Below are positions 8,931 to 17,147 of a stretch of DNA of 20,690 bases, piece by piece. A program made the translations under genes and the position numbers. This DNA is from Haplomitrium mnioides (taxonomy: Eukaryota > Marchantiophyta > Haplomitriopsida > Calobryales), in the NCBI GenBank assembly GCA_049999725.1, contig JBNGIS010005715.1, positions 1 through 20,690 of the forward strand. Direction: 5' to 3'. Below the pieces are notes generated by a model. That model did not search any database and was not told where the DNA came from. It saw only the letters and a list, made by a program, of their open reading frames with translations. The stretch's first letter is position 1; each line of letters begins with the position of its first letter.

Positions 8931-9539
8931 GTCAAGTCAACTATGATGGTCCAACTTCCTTCTTGCAGGCAACGGCGGACGGCACAATTGTGGAAACGTG
9001 GCAGCTTTAGAGGTATCCGCGAAAATCATTTGAAGTGTGGCGGCTTGCGGGAGTTCATGGGCAACCACGGAGACGTGGCAGTCGGGGAGTGTCCGTGGGA
9101 AACAACGGAGGGTACAACCTCGGAGGAGTCCACAAGAATCTTTGAAAACGTAGCAGCCCAAGGGAAATTGGGAAGCAGCCCAGGGAAAGATTGCGGATCC
9201 ACCCGTGAGATATGTCGTGCAGCCAATCTTTGATGGTAATCAGCAAATCTAGCGCTTTTTTGGGCGATTCTTTTCGGATCTCTTTGCAGATAGACTTCTT
9301 CGGCCCCTGGCTTTGGGTCTACACCTAGCTTATTGCTTTGAAGCAATCGGATCGGCAATTGCTTCAAAATACTAATATGGGCTAGCAGCGAGGCAATCGT
9401 AGATCGCGACTCTTCAAGTGCGGGCATTGGAGATCCGCGTAGGGCTCAGCAATTTCCGCCTTGAGCCTTCACCGAAGTTGTCCTCCCCCAACCCAGAAGG
9501 CTTTGGAGATGACTATTAAAATCGAACTGGCCTTCAACC
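8931..9539 (+). other. non-coding stretch with palindrome
   Basis: No gene is recognised. 8949-9080 repeats the 8529-8605 segment. From 9240 the sequence is less purine-rich and carries a strong inverted repeat at 9337-9368. It leads into the CAGGTGTCACCA anchor of block copy C. The 84-codon frame at 9461-9715 (Lys/Arg/Glu-rich) could be a gag scrap, but no motif supports it. Confidence 0.4.
9337..9368. repeat. 10 bp perfect inverted repeat, alternative palindromes
   Basis: TTTGAAGCAA (9337-9346) pairs with TTGCTTCAAA (9359-9368) around a 12-base loop. The left arm can instead fold with its own flank (TTGCTT-TG-AAGCAA, 9333-9346), giving two exclusive structures. The loop contains the doubled word CGGATCGG. 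Confidence 0.7.
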
Positions 9540-9930
9540 GTACTGACAGGTGTCACCATGCCAAGAAGCGGTTGCTAACGAGAAAAACGACCAAGTTTAG
9601 CGAGGAGGAAAGGAACGATCTTGATCAAGAAATGCTCAGGGGCAATGCACGCCTGCCATGGGGTATAGAAGGGATCACTACAACGATTGAGGGGTTAATG
9701 AGGAAGCAAAATTGAGTTGGGAGAGCAAGCTCGAAAAGGAAGACGCAGCGAGGGAGAGAGGGAGCATTCTAGGAAGGATTCACGTGAGGTGAGTGGACTC
9801 TGCAAGGGGACTAGCGGGGGTGGAGGTGGACTGAAAGGGCACTGAGAATCGCTGAGCGTAGAGCTCTAGAGTCTCATGTGATTCAGGTGGACTCATCGTT
9901 GCAAGTGGACCAACATTTGGAGGTGTATCG
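9540..9930 (+). repeat. diverged retroelement-derived block, copy C, cut by the copia insertion
   Basis: It matches copies A and B from the CAGGTGTCACCA anchor through GGGGTGGAGGTGG and GAGCTCTAGA (9861) to GGACCAACATTTGGAGGTG. In copy A the block continues with GGACTGATACTTGAAAG. Here it stops at 9930, exactly where the copia LTR begins. The continuation of the block is not found on the right side of copia. Confidence 0.65.
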
Positions 9931-10117
9931 TGTTGGAAATTGGCAGCTCACATTTTGGTGAGCATGTTCATTTGTACAGAAATTCACTTTCTTCATTAGT
10001 TTAGCTCCTAACTAGTTTAGATGGGAATTTGGGGATAGTGCCATGTGGAGGCACTTGGTGGTGACATGTGTCAGCACCAGAAGGCTCCTTAGGGACATTT
10101 ATGACTCTTGTACCTTT

Positions 10118-10126
10118 TATAAAATA
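10118..10126 (+). promoter_or_regulatory. LTR TATA box
   Basis: TATAAAATA lies 187 bp into the LTR. Transcription would be expected to start about 30 bp downstream (near 10150), marking the U3/R border. In the 3' LTR the same place reads GATAAAATGG (from about 14939), so the TATA core is damaged there. Confidence 0.7.
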
Positions 10127-10130
10127 GAGC

Positions 10131-10155
10131 AAGCACATGCATCGTGCATGTGCTT
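10131..10155. repeat. 11 bp perfect palindrome at the U3/R border
   Basis: AAGCACATGCA (10131-10141), loop TCG, TGCATGTGCTT (10145-10155). It overlaps the predicted RNA start. The 3' LTR keeps only AAGCAC of the left arm (14951-14956) before diverging. Confidence 0.8.
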
Positions 10156-10373
10156 ACTGATAGTGTAGGTGAAATTTTGATTGTGTAGATCTTGTCCATA
10201 CTTGTGGAAATAGCCTCCTTCACCTGCACAGATTCAAGCGCTCATAGATTTTGAATAGGACGCCCATAAAAACCCAGCACATTGTTGGTATTGTAAAGAG
10301 TACATAAATTGACTCGAGTGATGCTCATTGCAACCACATTTCACTTGTAACGCGTTTGTGCATTTGATCAAGA

Positions 10374-10590
10374 GAGAGTCGCATTTGAAGGAGATCGTGT
10401 TTTCGCTCAGAAGGGTTGGCATTTCGTGTCTGAAGCAGGTCGTATTTGTGTCTAAGGGGCTCGCGTTTGTGTTTGGAAGGTTGCGCTGGCGTCTGAAGGA
10501 GCTCTCGTTCGTGTCTGGAGGAAGTCACGTTTTCCCCTCTTGAAGAAGGTCGCGTTTGCAGAAGGAGGTGGCGTTTCACCTCTTAAGGAG
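10374..10590 (+). repeat. 21-25 bp minisatellite in the LTR R/U5 region
   Basis: About ten units approximate GTCGCGTTTGTGTCTGAAGGAG. Unit starts fall near 10374, 10394, 10416, 10439, 10460, 10481, 10502, 10524, 10549 and 10568. Because the period is near 21, the minus strand shows a repeated RDLLQTR-like peptide in an open frame (10325-10579). That is a by-product, not a gene. Confidence 0.75.
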
Positions 10591-10833
10591 ATGACATCGT
10601 TCTCTTGCATAAGGGTGAATCGCGAGCACAGAATGCAACTCTGCGAGTTGCGATTTAGGTTGGGAGTCGACCTGCATTTTTGTGCAAACGTGCTCACGAG
10701 AAGGCCTTCGCGAATCTGCTATCGCACAACCTCTTCTTTGGAGTTGACGTTTTTACTTTTCTTTTGTCACAATACTCATCTAGGTGGATTTTTTGCTGCT
10801 GCATAATATCAACTCGATTTGATTTTCACAATA

Positions 10834-10846
10834 GGTTATGGGCCCA
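10834..10846 (+). other. primer-binding site, initiator tRNA-Met anticodon-arm type
   Basis: GGTTATGGGCCCA is the reverse complement of TGGGCCCATAACC, the anticodon stem-loop of plant initiator tRNA-Met (anticodon CAU lies inside). It begins three bases after the LTR end. Most plant LTR elements match the 3' end of this tRNA (TGGTATCAGAGC) instead. Internal priming by a half-tRNA is established for Drosophila copia. Assignment here is by sequence match and position. Confidence 0.8.
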
Positions 10847-10882
10847 TAGGCAATAGGAGATGAAAGTGTAGGTACCTCCAAC

Positions 10883-11614
10883 ATGTATTCCATTGAAAAT
10901 TTTGAAGGTACAGATTTCTTAGACTGGAAGACAAAAATGCAATTAATCCTTGAGCTCAAAGGATTATGGAGGTATGTGAATGGTGACTTCCCTAAACCCA
11001 GTGGCAGTCATGCCACTCAAGAAGGGATTGCAATGTGGATGGAGGTAGATATCCATGCTCAGATTCTTATCTACCTGAGCTTGGGTAAAAGGTAGTTTAC
11101 CCAAGGACCCTCACTACTTCAAGTGAGGTGTGGAATAGTCTCAAGAAGGCCTTTGAGCAAGGAGGGGTTTTTGCTGCCACATACTTGTGGAGGAAACTCT
11201 TGAATTTGAGATTTGTAGAAGTTGACAACATGGGTGATCACACTGCAAAGGTCAGAAATTTGGTAGAGCAATTGTTGTCCTGAGTCCTATGGTATTTTAT
11301 TGCACTCACTAGAGAGCAATCTGAGTGGGCTGACTTTAGATAAAGCAATTACCAGGCTCTTGGTTGAGGAAACCAGGAGAAAAGAGTGTCTGGGCAAGCC
11401 TAATCAAGGTTCTGCCTTGTTCACCAAAGGCAAAGGGATCAGGACAAATCAAGGTGGAAAGTCCCAGAGTGGGAGCAACCCATCTAGTGGGAACTGCTTT
11501 GATTGTAACAAGTTTGGCCACATTGCAAGGTACTGTCCAAAGAAGGCAAAGGGAAACAAGGGCAAAGGTAAGGCAGTTGCAAATGGTGGAAAGGATAAGC
11601 AGGACAAGGTATAG
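10883..11614 (+). pseudogene. copia gag remnant with CCHC zinc knuckle
   Basis: Gag forms the virus-like particle that packages element RNA. The start ATG at 10883 gives MYSIENFEGTDFLDWKTKM, the usual copia gag opening (FxGxxFxxWK). Frame 2 stops at TAG 11093. The reading then needs frame 1 (SSEVWNSLKKAFEQ, LWRKLLNLRF, to TGA near 11279) and again frame 2 (PESYGILLHSLESN, ITRLLVEETRRKE). The knuckle CFDCNKFGHIARYC (11495-11536) keeps the C-x2-C-x4-H-x4-C spacing intact. Lys/Gly-rich sequence follows to a TAG at 11612, after which the same frame continues into protease. The two frameshifts lie near 11085-11100 and 11278-11284. Confidence 0.9.
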
Positions 11615-12100
11615 GCAAATGTTGCTGAAATCAAGAAGTCAAATGTTGATGTCAGATCAGATACTGACATCAAGGATGAGGCCAAGAAATTGGTGCTCAT
11701 GGCAAGTGCTAAGAAGACATCTGAGGAAGATGTGTGGTACCTTGATTCAGGTGGCACAAATCATTGCACTAGTAGAAAAGACTGGTTCAATACACTGCTG
11801 GACATTCATCCCACATCAGCAGTGTACCTAGGTGATGCAAGGCATTTGATGGCTTATCAAGCTAGAGAAATATCAGTCACCATGCACCTAGGATTAAAAT
11901 CAACAAAGGCAAATTTGTCCATGGTACTGTATGTCCTACGACTAAGCAAGAACTTACTTTCTATTAGGTGCATGTCTGAGGAGGGGTATGGGTTCTGGAT
12001 GGATAACAAGGGAGCTAAGATTTACAGCCCAACTGAGGAAATCATAGGGCAAGGCATCATGGAGAACAAGCTGTACAAGCTATGTAGTAGTCCTCTGAAG
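11615..12100 (+). other. copia aspartic protease domain
   Basis: The protease cleaves the Gag-Pol polyprotein. The active-site block reads VWYLDSGGTNHCT, with the catalytic Asp at 11744-11746. The usual DSGA(S/T) has Gly in place of Ala here. Downstream blocks VYLGDARH and LYVLRLSKNLLS (usually VPxLxxNLLS) complete the fold. No stop lies inside the domain. Confidence 0.85.
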
Positions 12101-12984
12101 GAGGCACAGGCCAATGTTGTGACCAGTAAAGAGAATGCCCATTTGTGGCATCAAAGACTTGGACATTTGGGATACCAAGGTTTGAGGATCTTGAGGCAGG
12201 GAAGCATGGTGTCTGGACTAGACTGTCTAGATAGTGGGAGTTTGGGTTTTTGTATAGGTTGCATCAAGGGAAAGCAAAACAAAACTATTTTTCCTAGAGA
12301 AGGAAGGAGAGCAAGAAAGAAGCTAGAACTGGTCCACTCATATGTTTGTGGACTAGTAAGTATACCTTCCTATGGAGGAGCAAGGTATTTTGTAACCTTC
12401 ATTGATGATTTAACAAGGAAAACATTTGTCAAAATGATGAAGTCCAAATGTGAATGCTTTTCAAAGTTTTGTACTTTCAAAGCTCAGGTAGAGAATGAGC
12501 TAGAATTGAAAGTGAAGATACTCCGCACCGATGGGGGAGGGGAGTATATATCCAAGGAATTTACAGGCTTTCTAAGAGAGCATGGGATCAAGCACCAGCT
12601 CATAGCAAGGGATTCTCCATCACAAAACGGTGTGGCAGAAAGGATGAACAGGACCGTCATGGAGAGTGTAAGGAGCATACTCTATGCAAGGAACATCCGG
12701 AGGAATTTCTGGGCTGAGGCTGTGAACACAGCAGTCTACCTTAGAAATCAATGCTCTACCAAGGTTGTGAGAAACATGACACCATAGGAAGTGTGGTCAG
12801 GTAAGAAACTTGATGTCTCACATCTCAGAATTTTTGGCTGTGATGCTTATGCATTAGTACCTCATGAAATGAGAGGGAAGTTAGATGCAAAGACAGTCAA
12901 ATGTGTGTTTCTGGGATATTAGGAGGACTGCAAAAGGTACAGGCTGTTCAATTGTGAGACAAACCAGATAATCAGGAGTCAGGA
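12101..12984 (+). other. copia integrase (catalytic Asp lost)
   Basis: The pre-integrase finger is clear: HLWHQRLGHLGYQGL, then FCIGCIKGK (H-H-C-C). In the core, the first catalytic Asp, normally in HSDVCGP, is Tyr (TAT at 12341-12343, HSYVCGL). The second Asp is present in ILRTDGGGEY and the Glu in QNGVAERMNRT. YFVTFIDDLTRK and NFWAEAVNTAVYLRN are also typical. Stops at 12785 and 12920 interrupt the C-terminal KKLDVSHLRIFGCDAY and KCVFLGY blocks. With D1 lost the enzyme would not catalyse integration. Confidence 0.9.
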
Positions 12985-13299
12985 CGTGGTGTTTGATGAG
13001 AGATCGCCAAAGGATCTGGCAAGTTCACCTGCAGTTGGCACAAAAGCATGTTTGGAAGTCTCCAAGGGAAAGGAGAAAATAATTGAGTACACAAGTGACG
13101 TGCCAGGCACCTCACATTCTGGGACAGAAACTGAAATTGGAAACAATGAGGGATTAATTCCAGTAGTGGGAGTACCAGTGGTAAATGAGAGGACTCTTAT
13201 GGAAGGAGAGGACGTTGAGCCAAGGCATTCTGGGAGACTGAGCAAGCAGCCAATGAGGCTGGATTTGGCAGTGCCAGAGACATTCTCAGCCAATGTGGC

Positions 13300-13990
13300 C
13301 ATAGCAGATGATCCACTAACACTGAAGGAGGTGTTGTCCAAGGAGGACTCATATGCATGGGAGCTGGCTTGTAAGGAGGAATTCGATTCACTCCATAAGA
13401 ACCAAACCTGGACTCTAACCCAGTTGCCCAAGGGAAGGAAAGCCATGGGGTGTAAGTGGGTACTGAAGGTCAACTACCAAGTTGAGGTCCATCAAGTTGA
13501 TGTCAAGACAACGTTCTCGAATGGAGATCTCGAAGAAGAGATCTATATGTAGCAGCCAGAAGGATATGTTGTGAGAGGGAAGGAAAGCCTTGTCTGCAAA
13601 TTAAACAAGGCATTATATGGCCTCAAGCAACCGTCAAGGGCATGATACCAACGGATTGCCACACATCTAATGGAGAAGAACTTTAGGAGAAGCAATGCAG
13701 ATCATAGTGTTCACACCTGGAGAGAGGGTGGGAGCATTGTGATTCTGGTCATCTATGTAGATGACATAGTGATGATCAACAATGATCTGGAGCAATTGAA
13801 TCAGGTGAAGAGGGACTTAGAGGCGCCATTTGAAATAGCAAACTTGCAAGAGATTCACTATCTTCTTGGGATACATGTTCAAAGAGATAGACATGCAAGG
13901 AAGATAACATTGAATCAAAGGGTGTACATTGAGAAAATTCTTGAGAGATATGGAATGGGAGATTGTAGGGTAGTCTGCACTCCATTAGAA
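13300..13990 (+). other. copia reverse transcriptase with in-frame deletion of fingers
   Basis: The domain opens with the usual W..A..EEFDSLHKNQTW and GCKWVLKVNYQ blocks. It then jumps directly to VEVHQVDVKTTFSNGDL, so roughly 50 residues (the RYKARLVAKG/ETFSPV region of the fingers) are missing without change of frame. The junction is near 13478-13486. Motif A Asp (QVDVKT) and the YVDD box (13754-13765) remain. TAG 13550 and TGA 13643 interrupt the domain, and A-P in LKQAPRAW reads P-S. It is inactive on several counts. Confidence 0.88.
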
Positions 13991-14059
13991 GCTGGTATGA
14001 GGTTAACCAAGGAAATGGGACCTGGAACAAAAGAGGAGACTGAAGAGATGACACAAGTG

Positions 14060-14743
14060 CCATATCAAAGTGCAGTAGGTAGTCTGATGTATGCCATGAT
14101 AGCCACAAGGCCAGACATTGCTTATGCAGTGGGAGTTGCCTCAAGGTTTATGTCCAACTCAGGAATGGCTCACTGGCTTGTAGTGACAAGAATTTTCCAA
14201 TACCTTCAAGGCTCCAAGGATCATGTGTTGGAGTACAGTGGATATCTGGAATCCACTGAGATCAGCAATAGTTCACTGATTGGATATAGTGACTCCGACT
14301 ATGCAAGCAGCAAGGATGATGGAAAGTCCACATCTGGATATGCTTTTCTGATGGGAGGAGGTTCAATAAGCTGGTGTAGTAAGAGGCAAACATCAGTTGC
14401 CTTGTCAACATATGAGGCAGAATACATGGCTCTTACTCAAGCCACCAAAGAGGCTGTGTGGCTAAGGAGGCTGTTGGAAGATGTGGGTTTCAAGCTGGAT
14501 AAACCCACCACTATTTGTGAGGATAATTAGGGTTGTATATCGTTGGCCAAGAATCCAACTTATCACTCGAAGACCAAACACGCTGATATCCAGTACCACT
14601 TTGTAAGGGAAAAGGTGGGACAGGATATTGAGTTGCAATTTTGCAGAACAGGTGACATGGTAGCAGATGTGCTAACCAAAGCACTGCCGAGGGACAAGCA
14701 TGAGGAATTCATCAACATGCTTGGTGTGAAAATGGTTCGTTGA
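14060..14743 (+). other. copia RNase H domain
   Basis: The typical blocks are visible in order: YQSAVGSLMYAMIATRPDI, IGYSDSDYASSKDD (catalytic Asp), KSTSGYAFL, LSTYEAEYMALTQA (catalytic Glu), ICEDN then TAG 14528 where Gln is usual, then SLAKNPTYHSKTKHADI and DVLTKALPRDKHEEF. Apart from the TAG it is well preserved. It ends at TGA 14741, overlapping the polypurine tract. Confidence 0.9.
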
Positions 14744-14750
14744 GTGGGAG
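14742..14750 (+). other. copia polypurine tract
   Basis: GAGTGGGAG immediately precedes the 3' LTR start TGTTGG at 14751 and overlaps the pol stop codon. It is the expected primer site for plus-strand synthesis. Confidence 0.75.
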
Positions 14751-14956
14751 TGTTGGAAATTGGCAGCTCACATTTTGGTGAGCATGTTCATTTGTACAAA
14801 AATTCACTTTCTTCACTAGTTTAGCTCCTAACTAGTTTAGAGGGGAATTTGGGGATAGTGCCATGTGGAGGCACTTGGTGGTGACATGTGTCAGCACCAG
14901 AAGGCTCCTTAGGGACATTTATGACTCTTGTCCCTTTGATAAAATGGAGCAAGCAC
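14751..14956 (+). repeat. 3' LTR, U3 portion only
   Basis: 206 bp match 9931-10136 with six substitutions and no gap. At 14957 the match ends abruptly. What follows (TTATCTCC...) has no similarity to the R/U5 sequence of the 5' LTR, including its minisatellite. The break lies inside the left arm of the palindrome seen at 10131-10155. Confidence 0.88.
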
Positions 14957-16724
14957 TTATCTCCTTGACCGATCACCTGATGTTGCTTCTTAGCCCAAAA
15001 TATCCCGCTCTTCAATTTTTGGATTGCTGCTATAAACCACAAGATGTGATTGTTTAAGCATGGGCTATGCATGCTAGGCAATAGACTTCATCTGCACACT
15101 GCGTCGACTATACGCAAGCTAAATTTCCTAGTAGCATGTCTACGGTCATGCGCTATCCCACGAAAGCTACTCTCAAATTGAAATGCCCAAGAATTCACTC
15201 ACAACTGCTGCACTGGTAAGGAATCAACAGGTTGCTACCTAGACTCTTCATTCTGCAAGGATCGCAAAAAACATGCGACATGAATAGAGACATGATAGAG
15301 TGCCTTGCAGACCTACGAGAGATTTGCCTATTGATTTGCTCGATCTTCTGAGCATCCATTAAACCTTCTTCTCACAGCCGCATCCACTCCATTTCCAATT
15401 CTTTGCTTTTTTCCTTCTGCTGCACTTCCTCTACACAAAACAATGTAGGCAAATTCCAACTATAACATTCCAATGTTCTAATTCATGGCATCACTACCAT
15501 GCATTGAATCATCTTCGTCATATGAGTGGTTCCTAATCGTAAAGCAACATCTTCAGCTGCAAAGTGATTTTTAAGTCATGTCGGTTCCATGCAACGTTGC
15601 TTCCAATGCTTTGCCTTCCATTAATAGTTCAGCACAACACGACGTGTATCTTGGCATCGTAGTGCAGCACAACAAGAGAAGTAGAGCATAGCACAGTCGA
15701 GGACGGCAACACATACTAGCTATGGAACTGAGATTTCAGTTATTGAAAGAGGTAATAAGCTAGCATCTTCCTTCTTGCGACCTCTTCCACCATCAAATGC
15801 TTCCGACACATGGACTTAGGCGCACCACCTCTTGAATCCAGCTCACAACGATTTGATATTTCTTCCTCCCGATGTCTCCATGTTCTTCACACTCTAAGCT
15901 GAAAAATACTTTTTGTTACCTACCTCCATTCCTTGCATGCTAATATTCATCTCTGTTGCTACTCCCAGCAAAGACAATCTTCCTCTCTCATATTTTCTTC
16001 ATCCCAAGAGCTTCTTGATTTCTCTGCGGCACTCCAACAGGCTCCAACCAGAAAACAAACTCATTTTCTACAAAGCAGCGCCACACAAGGGAGAGGAGGG
16101 ACAAAAAATGAGACCTCCCTTCTTTTTTGTTCCAGGGAGCTTCAACCCAAATGTGTGAAGGAAATTTTTGTTTTAATCTCCACCATTGATGCAAATCTGC
16201 GTCATCTCGACCGTCCTTCCTATCTTGGTTTTCACCCATGGCTGGTAGCTTAAGCTTAGCAATTTAATTAATTTTTTAATATTAAAATTGTTATTTTCAC
16301 TAAAACCAAACTACTTTTCATAAATCCACCTAAATACACCTCACTCTTACAAACACAAACACCCTCACACATGCACACAACTAACTTACAAGGGATACTT
16401 TTCTTCTTCTTTTTTTCTATTGAATAACTGTTTTCTCCAATTTGGTTGTTTGAGCTGCTACTGCTACTGCATTGATCTGGTTTGATACTTGTATTTTCAA
16501 AAGAAAAGTACTATTCATACAATTTCATTTCTAAATCTTAAAGAAATTTACTTTTAATTTCAATAATAGTGTCTTTAATCTGATTCTTAATTATATAGAC
16601 GATGTCTAATGTTCAACATTTTTGCCTTCCACATCCAGTTTTCTCCTTTTTTTTCTCTCCCTTCCTTCTCTGTACTCTCTCTGCATGCACATTTACTTCT
16701 CATCTTGAACCCCAACATGTATTA
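14957..16724. other. no recognisable gene
   Basis: About 1.8 kb of low-GC sequence follows copia. Short open frames exist (for example 15913-16158 and 15933-16253 plus, 15988-16239 minus) but none shows a family motif, and they overlap one another. Features seen are an AT-rich self-complementary tract at 16260-16290 (CAATTT...AAATTG) and pyrimidine-rich tracts at 15950-16030 and 16625-16685. The right flank expected for the sequence copia inserted into is not found here. Confidence 0.4.
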
Positions 16725-16903
16725 TATGAGCATGTTCCTCCTTGTATTGTTGGTGCATATGGTGATTCTGTTGCAATTGTTTAGACTGGAAAGTCCTGAC
16801 AGGATTCTCTTGTGGTTGCAGATGCCCAAGCTTCTCAGTCCATTGATTGGATGAGACCATTCCTCTTGAAGAGGATAGAACTGAAGTTGTAGCTATGGAG
16901 TGA
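16725..16903 (+). pseudogene. inverted C-terminal fragment of the unrecognised duplicated gene
   Basis: The plus strand here matches the last ~180 bp of the minus-strand copy at 17977-18160. Shared words are CATGTTCCTC, GGTGATT(C/T)TGTTGC, AGAAAGTC/GGAAAGTC, GACTCTCTTG/GGATTCTCTTG, GAAGAGGATAGA and GTTGTAGC...GGAGTGATG. The peptide is recognisable (EHVP..., GDSVAI, TGKS, DSLVVADA, then an acidic tail EEDR) but broken by TAG, TGA and a one-base deletion near 16845. The stop at 16901-16903 aligns with that of the left minus-strand copy. Upstream of about 16725 similarity ends. It faces the minus-strand copies tail to tail. Confidence 0.7.
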
Positions 16904-17147
16904 TGTTCTTTTTGTAAATAACAAAGTTTAAAAAAATTTAAAATATTTTGTGTTTAATCTGTATTCTTATAACATTCCAAATAATGATTATTAAGTATTT
17001 TCTTGACAATTCATTTTCTTCTAAAAAATGATTTTTGAATAAAACCTATTGGCTTTTGTGAAAATAAGCATTGAATTTTATGATGGCATGGAAGTTCTCT
17101 TTCAATTGATTTGGATTTTTGTACAAGTTTTCTTCAATAAACAACCA
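16904..17147. other. AT-rich spacer
   Basis: No gene or repeat is recognised. This short AT-rich stretch lies between the inverted fragment and the left edge of the tandem duplication. Confidence 0.5.

Larger units (their letters stand above)
9931..10830 (+). repeat. 5' LTR of the copia element
   Basis: It starts TGTTGGAAAT at 9931. The end is placed at ...TTTTCACA (10830) because the primer-binding site follows after three bases; this gives 900 bp with TG...CA ends. U3 holds a TATA box (10118-10126), followed by a palindrome at 10131-10155 and a 21-25 bp minisatellite at 10374-10590. Only the first 206 bp are present in the 3' copy, so the downstream boundary rests on the primer-binding site alone. 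Confidence 0.75.
11615..14743 (+). pseudogene. copia pol remnant (protease-integrase-RT-RNase H)
   Basis: All of pol lies in frame 2, interrupted by TAG at 12785, 12920, 13550 and 14528 and TGA at 13643; the true end is TGA 14741-14743. The TGA replaces the Trp of the YGLKQxxRAWY block. TAG 13550 and 14528 replace Gln (YM-Q-QPEG; EDN-Q-G). No frameshift is needed after 11283, so nonsense changes and one in-frame deletion account for the decay of pol. Polyprotein processing would have been done by its own protease. Lineage is not assigned with confidence; the integrase and gag blocks resemble Tork-type elements. Confidence 0.92.
9931..14956 (+). mobile_element. Ty1/copia LTR retrotransposon, decayed, 3' LTR truncated
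   Basis: Both ends begin TGTTGGAAATTGGC (9931 and 14751). Between them lie, in copia order, primer-binding site, gag with zinc knuckle, aspartic protease, integrase, reverse transcriptase, RNase H and a polypurine tract. Integrase before RT is diagnostic of Ty1/copia. The first 206 bp of the two LTRs differ at six positions (about 97% identity), so insertion was not recent but not ancient. The possible target-site duplicate on the left is TATCG (9926-9930); it cannot be confirmed because the right end is lost. Frameshifts, six nonsense codons in the main frame, an RT deletion and a lost integrase catalytic residue make it non-autonomous. Confidence 0.93.

Noticed and set aside
8643-9233. 196-codon plus-strand open frame
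   Set aside because: It runs across tandem repeats in which the unit is read in different frames; the minus strand is equally open.
9234-9244. TGGTAATCAGC as a tRNA-Met primer-binding site
   Set aside because: It has an extra base against TGGTATCAGAGC and no LTR end precedes it.
10325-10697. Minus-strand frames with repeated RDLLQTR-like peptide
   Set aside because: A 21 bp-like repeat inside the copia LTR produces the heptad pattern; position in the LTR argues against a gene.
15933-16253. Overlapping open frames on both strands
   Set aside because: No family motif on either strand and no supporting context.
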